Of a DNA stretch of 17,979 nt, positions 15,041 to 17,979 are shown in pieces. The stretch's first letter is position 1. Each line of letters begins with the position of its first letter. The DNA is taken from contig CATMIT010000025.1 in the NCBI GenBank assembly GCA_950069165.1, positions 1 to 17,979 of the forward strand, in the 5' to 3' direction. Origin of the DNA: an uncultured Flavobacteriales bacterium (GTDB lineage: Bacteria; Bacteroidota; Bacteroidia; Flavobacteriales; BACL11). The translations under genes and the position numbers were made by a program. The notes beneath the pieces were generated by a model that searched no databases, had not been told where the DNA came from, and saw nothing but the letters and a program-made list of their open reading frames with translations.

Positions 15041-15340
15041 CTACACCTTTAACTCCTCAAAAGATTTATCATCATAAAAAACGACCACTTTCCCTATGGA
15101 TTTAGATGGTTTTACTTCCTGCTGCTTTTGATTTTCTTGCATATAACCAATGCCCGTAATGAGCCAATTGGCATTAATGTTAGGATATGCACTTAATAGT
15201 TTCTGTAAAAAATCGATACTTGGCTTATTTCGCCCAGAAAGTATATGCGAAATGGTAGCACGGTTTACACCAATAATATCTGCCAATGCTGATGATTTTA
15301 AGTCTTTAGATTCCATCCAATTTTTAAGTCTTTTGTGCAT
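15041..15340 (-). CDS. XRE-family helix-turn-helix transcriptional regulator
   Basis: A 99-residue protein with one Cro/C1-type HTH domain over about 3-66. Helices 2-3 are SSALADIIGVNRATISHILS with the conserved Ala, Gly and Ile positions. GRNKPSIDFLQKLLSAYPNINANWLITGIGYM follows, the usual pattern of stand-alone chromosomal XRE proteins of Bacteroidota. The C-terminal tail (67-99) is polar and ends in a short hydrophobic strand, KVVVFYDD; no peptidase or toxin-binding domain is seen. There is no toxin-like partner gene next to it, so an antitoxin role is not supported. The upstream spacer carries the palindrome TGTTAACA (15360-15367) and four copies of TTTACAAA/TTTGTAAA, which could be operators. 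Target genes are unknown. Confidence 0.88.
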   Translation of the reverse strand: MHKRLKNWMESKDLKSSALADIIGVNRATISHILSGRNKPSIDFLQKLLSAYPNINANWLITGIGYMQENQKQQEVKPSKSIGKVVVFYDDKSFEELKV

Positions 15341-15618
15341 TGATTTTATTATTTACAAATGTTAACAGCAAAACTACAAATTAGTTTTTAAATTTTAATT
15401 ATTTATGATATATTTATTACTTTACATACATCTATCACTTGATATAAATACTCTAACTATTAGATTACTAATTACTTTAAATTGATTTATTGATTTTATT
15501 TGTAAACTGCAAATCCATACTTAAATTATAATGATATTTTGTTTACAAAAGTAAATTATGTACATAAAAAAACCTTATTAATAAGAGTCTCTTTGTAAAA
15601 GAAATACGGTTTTTAATT
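15341..15618. other. AT-rich intergenic region with repeated TTTACAAA/TTTGTAAA octamers
   Basis: No gene is seen in these 278 bases. The octamer TTTACAAA occurs at 15352-15359 and 15542-15549, and its reverse complement TTTGTAAA at 15499-15506 and 15592-15599. The copy at 15499 lies in an imperfect dyad (ATTTG...CAAAT, 15498-15514 region). A perfect 8-bp palindrome TGTTAACA is at 15360-15367, and TAGTTTTG, a TAnnTTTG match on the minus strand (15376-15369), could be the XRE gene promoter 28 bases before its ATG. A 12-bp palindrome, CTTATTAATAAG, is at 15574-15585 inside the barrel-gene terminator region. Function as operators is a guess. Confidence 0.45.
15566..15614 (-). terminator. Composite terminator after the outer-membrane barrel gene
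   Basis: On the minus strand AAAAACC (15614-15608) pairs with GGTTTTT (15574-15568). Beyond one mismatch it extends with TATT/AATA, and it encloses a small TCTTT-TAC-AAAGA hairpin. It ends in seven T residues (15572-15566). It starts five bases after the barrel stop codon. The stem is AT-rich, so strength is uncertain. Confidence 0.5.
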
Positions 15619-16779
15619 TTAAAAATAAGAAGCAAAACCAACTTGAAAACCACCCATAATTGCTGGTGCATTTCCTAAAATATCAGTCTTTAAATGATGA
15701 CGATAGTTTGCACGAAATATTGTACTTGCAGTTGGACGAAAACTAAGTCCAGCTACAAAAGCTGTTTCTTCATCTCCTATCTCCCCGCCTGTTGATTTGA
15801 AGGTTCCCATATTGTAATCTAACTGTTCAAAACGAGCGGTAGTGTTAATGACAGCATTTGCGTACCCAAACATTTCTCTAGAGTATAAAGGATACACCAT
15901 CTCAATAAAACCACCTTGCTGTTCTTGTGAATATATCTCTACAATATCAATAGGCACATCCACCATAACTTTTACTACCTCCCCCTGAATAACACCTTTA
16001 AATACAGGTACTATAAAATCAACTGCATAAATACGCACACTTCTTTCATCTGTAACTATCTCTCCCTCAAGCGCAAAGGTATTATACACGCCTCTGTAAA
16101 ATGACAAACCAAGCGTACCTATCTTTTTGTTTTTAATTCTCAGTTTTCCATTATAAGATAACCTTCCATTATTGTCTTCTTCAAATGCTTTTTCACTTTT
16201 TCCTCCACCTACAAAGGTTCTTCCCTCTTCATTAAGAATGATTCCATCCTGCAAACCATTGGTTGCATAAGCATGATACAAAACTGTATTATTATTCAAA
16301 TAGAATTTACCAAAAAGACCAAAACCAACTTCTGATAAAGTAGAAGGAATTAAATTAGTTGAAGAAAGTGGACGATCAATAATTTCCCATTTTGGAGAAT
16401 CATGATTTGCGTTTACCAAACCTAGTTCGGGTAGCAATATCCCCGCACGAAAATTAAGCCCTGTACCAAATTTAAAATCCAATTGAGCCGTTTCTAATGC
16501 AATCTCCTCTGTTCCATGATCAAACTCCAATTCTGACAAGAACTGAATTCTTTCACTAATCTTAGAATATAAAAAGATATTGAATCTTCTCATTTCCATG
16601 GAGAAACCTTCCGTTACCCCATCTTCAGCAAAATAATTGGTATTTCCCTCCAAGTATCCTCCAATAGCCGTTTTTTGCCCTAAATCGATAAATGGTCTAT
16701 CGTAAACCGCTTCAGTTTCTTGCGCATTAACATCAGTAATTATTATTAATAATAATGCTACTTTTAATATATTTTTCAT
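15619..16779 (-). CDS. Outer-membrane beta-barrel protein, OprO/OprP-like porin family
   Basis: A 386-residue secreted protein with a signal peptide (1-19, ending NAQ) and a body of alternating amphipathic strands that ends in a terminal aromatic, VGFASYF, as expected for an outer-membrane barrel. Conserved-looking stretches are GGYLEGNTNYF near 41-51, MRRFNIFLYSKISERIQFLSELEFDHG, LNFRAGILLPELGLVNANHDSPKWEIIDRPL and PSTLSEVGFGLFGKF. They resemble the phosphate-selective porin-like proteins common in Bacteroidota. Substrate is unknown. It starts two bases after the Rieske gene stop, so it belongs to the cytochrome-Rieske operon. The barrel may provide passage or anchoring for the redox partners, which is inference from gene order only. 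Confidence 0.8.
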   Translation of the reverse strand: MKNILKVALLLIIITDVNAQETEAVYDRPFIDLGQKTAIGGYLEGNTNYFAEDGVTEGFSMEMRRFNIFLYSKISERIQFLSELEFDHGTEEIALETAQLDFKFGTGLNFRAGILLPELGLVNANHDSPKWEIIDRPLSSTNLIPSTLSEVGFGLFGKFYLNNNTVLYHAYATNGLQDGIILNEEGRTFVGGGKSEKAFEEDNNGRLSYNGKLRIKNKKIGTLGLSFYRGVYNTFALEGEIVTDERSVRIYAVDFIVPVFKGVIQGEVVKVMVDVPIDIVEIYSQEQQGGFIEMVYPLYSREMFGYANAVINTTARFEQLDYNMGTFKSTGGEIGDEETAFVAGLSFRPTASTIFRANYRHHLKTDILGNAPAIMGGFQVGFASYF

Positions 16780-16781
16780 TC

Positions 16782-17213
16782 TTATTTATTTAAATCTATT
16801 ATTATTTCATTTTCATTTACTGTTACTGAAAACTGCAATAAAGCATCTTCAGCAGGACCTTCAGTAACATTCCCCTTTAAATCAAATTCGCTTCCATGGC
16901 AAGGACAAACCAACATTTTGGAGGTAGCATCCAATTCACATTTATTATGTGTGCAAAGCATCAAAAAAGCACTGTACTCTTCATCAGAAATTTTATGTAA
17001 ATATATAGGTGCAGGCAAAGCCATATTAGCCACTACCAAATAAGAATTATCTGTAAATTCTGATTTACTCACCCTTATTGTTTTATTCCTAATTTCAACA
17101 GTAATTTGCTTTGCACTTGTACAAGATTGCAATAAAGAAACTGCTGAAACACCGCAACAAATCACCATTGATGCACTAGCCGTTTCCTTTATAAAATCTC
17201 TTCTACTTTTCAT
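16782..17213 (-). CDS. Rieske [2Fe-2S] protein, exported lipoprotein-like
   Basis: A 143-residue stand-alone Rieske protein. Cluster ligands are visible: Cys87 and His89 in CTHNKC, and Cys103 and His106 in CPCHGSEF; Cys92 and Cys105 would form the stabilising disulfide. The N-terminus has SRRDFIK (3-9), a Tat-type twin-arginine motif, then a hydrophobic stretch and a lipobox-like LLQSC with Cys31. The protein is therefore probably exported folded and lipid-anchored. It lacks the transmembrane helix and length of a bc1/b6f Rieske subunit and has no oxygenase domain. It lies between a di-haem oxidoreductase (TAATG overlap) and a barrel gene (2-base gap), suggesting an electron carrier for that cytochrome. 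The partner assignment is inferred. Confidence 0.9.
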   Translation of the reverse strand: MKSRRDFIKETASASMVICCGVSAVSLLQSCTSAKQITVEIRNKTIRVSKSEFTDNSYLVVANMALPAPIYLHKISDEEYSAFLMLCTHNKCELDATSKMLVCPCHGSEFDLKGNVTEGPAEDALLQFSVTVNENEIIIDLNK

Positions 17214-17817
17214 TATAATGACATTAAAAAGGCGTACAGTTTATCTTTATCCCCATTGCTCAAGTTTTCATAATTTACAATTACGGCAGCAGCCTCACCA
17301 TAAGCATGCATTTTAATGGATTCTTCCAATGTAGTTGCTCTACCATCATGTAAATAGTAAGCTGTACCTCCCTGGCTATCATCAGCTAGTCCTAAGCCCC
17401 AAAGTGGTGGTGTACGCCATTCTCCTCCTTTTGCTCCTGCTTCAGGGTAATCATCATCCAAAAGTGAACCCATATCATGCAATAATAAATCCGAATAAGG
17501 ATGGAATTCCTTATTAGAAAGCGATTCAATCTCTGATTCAGCAGTAGTTAAGGTTTGAATATGACATTTTACACAACCAATCTGATTAAAGATTTCATCT
17601 CCAGCAATTACATCTACATCATTTTCATTTCTTCTGGTTGGCGCTTTCAAAGTCCGCATGTAAAACACCAATTTGTTAACTACATTCGAACCTACTTCAG
17701 GATCAGGCACTCCATCAGAAGTATTAGCTGCAATTGCATAGTTGATAGGATCTTCTGTATCAAAATCAGAAGTAAGACCGATATCTTCTTTTAAGGCAAA
17801 AACTACTTGATCCAAAA
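17213..17817 (-). CDS. Di-haem oxidoreductase / putative peroxidase (DUF1111 thiol oxidoreductase-like), N-terminus missing
   Basis: About 200 C-terminal residues of a periplasmic c-type cytochrome. Counting from the TTG at 17815 as residue 1, they include a haem-binding CVKCH (81-85), HPYSDLLLHDMG (105-116), GEWRTPPLWGLG (131-142), YLHDGRATTLEESI (154-167) and a C-terminal YAFLMSL. This is the signature of the C-terminal haem domain of DUF1111 di-haem proteins. The first haem domain and signal peptide are not present. Recognisable homology ends near LLDQVVFALKEDIG. The frame stays open to the window edge, but those further residues do not look like the family and sequence character changes there. 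No credible start is visible, so the gene is a truncation or is joined to foreign sequence. It overlaps the Rieske gene as TAATG. Confidence 0.8.
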
Positions 17818-17979
17818 GATATTCAAAAGGGTGAAATACCCCAAGCAGAATGGCGACCTTCCCACGGCGTCTGGGAAGGAAAAAGAGGGACGACCGGTTA
17901 CGGCACTTACCTCTTGAAAGTCGAAGGACTTCGTCCTGGAAATTATGTCCTTGGAAAAACGTACATATATAATTCCTTT
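17818..17979 (+). CDS. Partial open frame resembling a 7TMR-DISM-type extracellular domain
   Basis: Fifty-four codons are open on the plus strand from GAT 17818 to the window edge. They read as a plausible protein with KGEIPQAEWRPSHGVWEGKR and TGYGTYLLKVEGLRPGNYVL. The P...W plus G.GTY.LKV pattern resembles the carbohydrate-binding-like extracellular domain of 7TMR-DISM sensor proteins. No start codon is visible because the frame begins at the junction with the cytochrome gene. Hand-counted GC over 17831-17979 is about 47%, clearly above neighbouring DNA, and codons such as GTC, CTT and CGT are favoured. It may come from another organism joined in assembly. The family call is tentative. Confidence 0.35.

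Noticed and set aside
15041..15340. XRE protein as an antitoxin of a toxin-antitoxin pair
   Set aside because: No small toxin-like gene lies on either side; neighbours are pyrD and an intergenic spacer.
16738..16760. ATT/AAT-rich run as a microsatellite or regulatory repeat
   Set aside because: It encodes the Leu/Ile-rich core of the barrel protein signal peptide; low complexity follows from codon choice.
17555..17794. Plus-strand open frame opposite the cytochrome
   Set aside because: It lies antisense to clearly recognisable cytochrome sequence with a CxxCH motif and has no independent support.

Overview
The window looks like a chromosomal segment from a member of the Bacteroidota, probably a marine or aquatic Flavobacteriales-type organism. 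The evidence is the AT-rich base composition, TAnnTTTG promoter elements in place of TATAAT, lipoproteins of the SSCKKEE type, a DUF6913 gene between ligA and dapA, and DUF5074 propeller lipoproteins beside a TonB-dependent receptor. No tRNA, rRNA, CRISPR array, phage gene or insertion sequence was seen. Coding density is very high and gene junctions are tight; four of them are TAATG stop/start overlaps.

Left part (1-1527, plus strand): the 3' end of a PLP-dependent cysteine synthase/cystathionine beta-synthase-type enzyme, a strong intrinsic terminator that runs straight into a new promoter, then a serine palmitoyltransferase-like alpha-oxoamine synthase. Together the two enzymes fit cysteate formation and fatty acylation, the first steps of sulfonolipid (capnine) synthesis. 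1514-6214 (minus strand): a five-gene operon in transcript order prmC, PPC/DUF296 protein, ligA, DUF6913 protein, dapA. 6249-8753 (plus strand): ribD, an EamA/DMT transporter and a YigZ/IMPACT protein, overlapping one another. A 34-bp divergent intergenic region with two mirror-placed TAnnTTTG elements separates these two operons.

8759-13093 (minus strand): a vitamin B12 uptake locus. A promoter and a cobalamin riboswitch are followed by a BtuB-like TonB receptor and two beta-propeller surface lipoproteins of the DUF5074/BtuG kind. A terminator and a possible new promoter lie between the two lipoprotein genes. 13132-15340 (minus strand): an XRE-type small regulator, pyrD, and an HMG-CoA lyase family gene that overlaps pyrD by 4 bp.

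15619-17817 (minus strand): an apparent redox/outer-membrane operon with a di-haem oxidoreductase (N-terminus missing), a Rieske 2Fe-2S lipoprotein and a 386-residue outer-membrane barrel, ending in a composite terminator. At about 17816-17821 the cytochrome homology stops and base composition rises to about 47% GC (hand count). The last 162 bases are open on the opposite (plus) strand and read like part of a 7TMR-DISM-type extracellular domain. This is either a chimeric contig end or a real rearrangement, and it is the most anomalous spot in the window. The most biologically interesting points are the riboswitch-controlled B12 capture locus with two propellers, the uncharacterised cytochrome/Rieske/barrel cassette, and the sulfonolipid gene pair.
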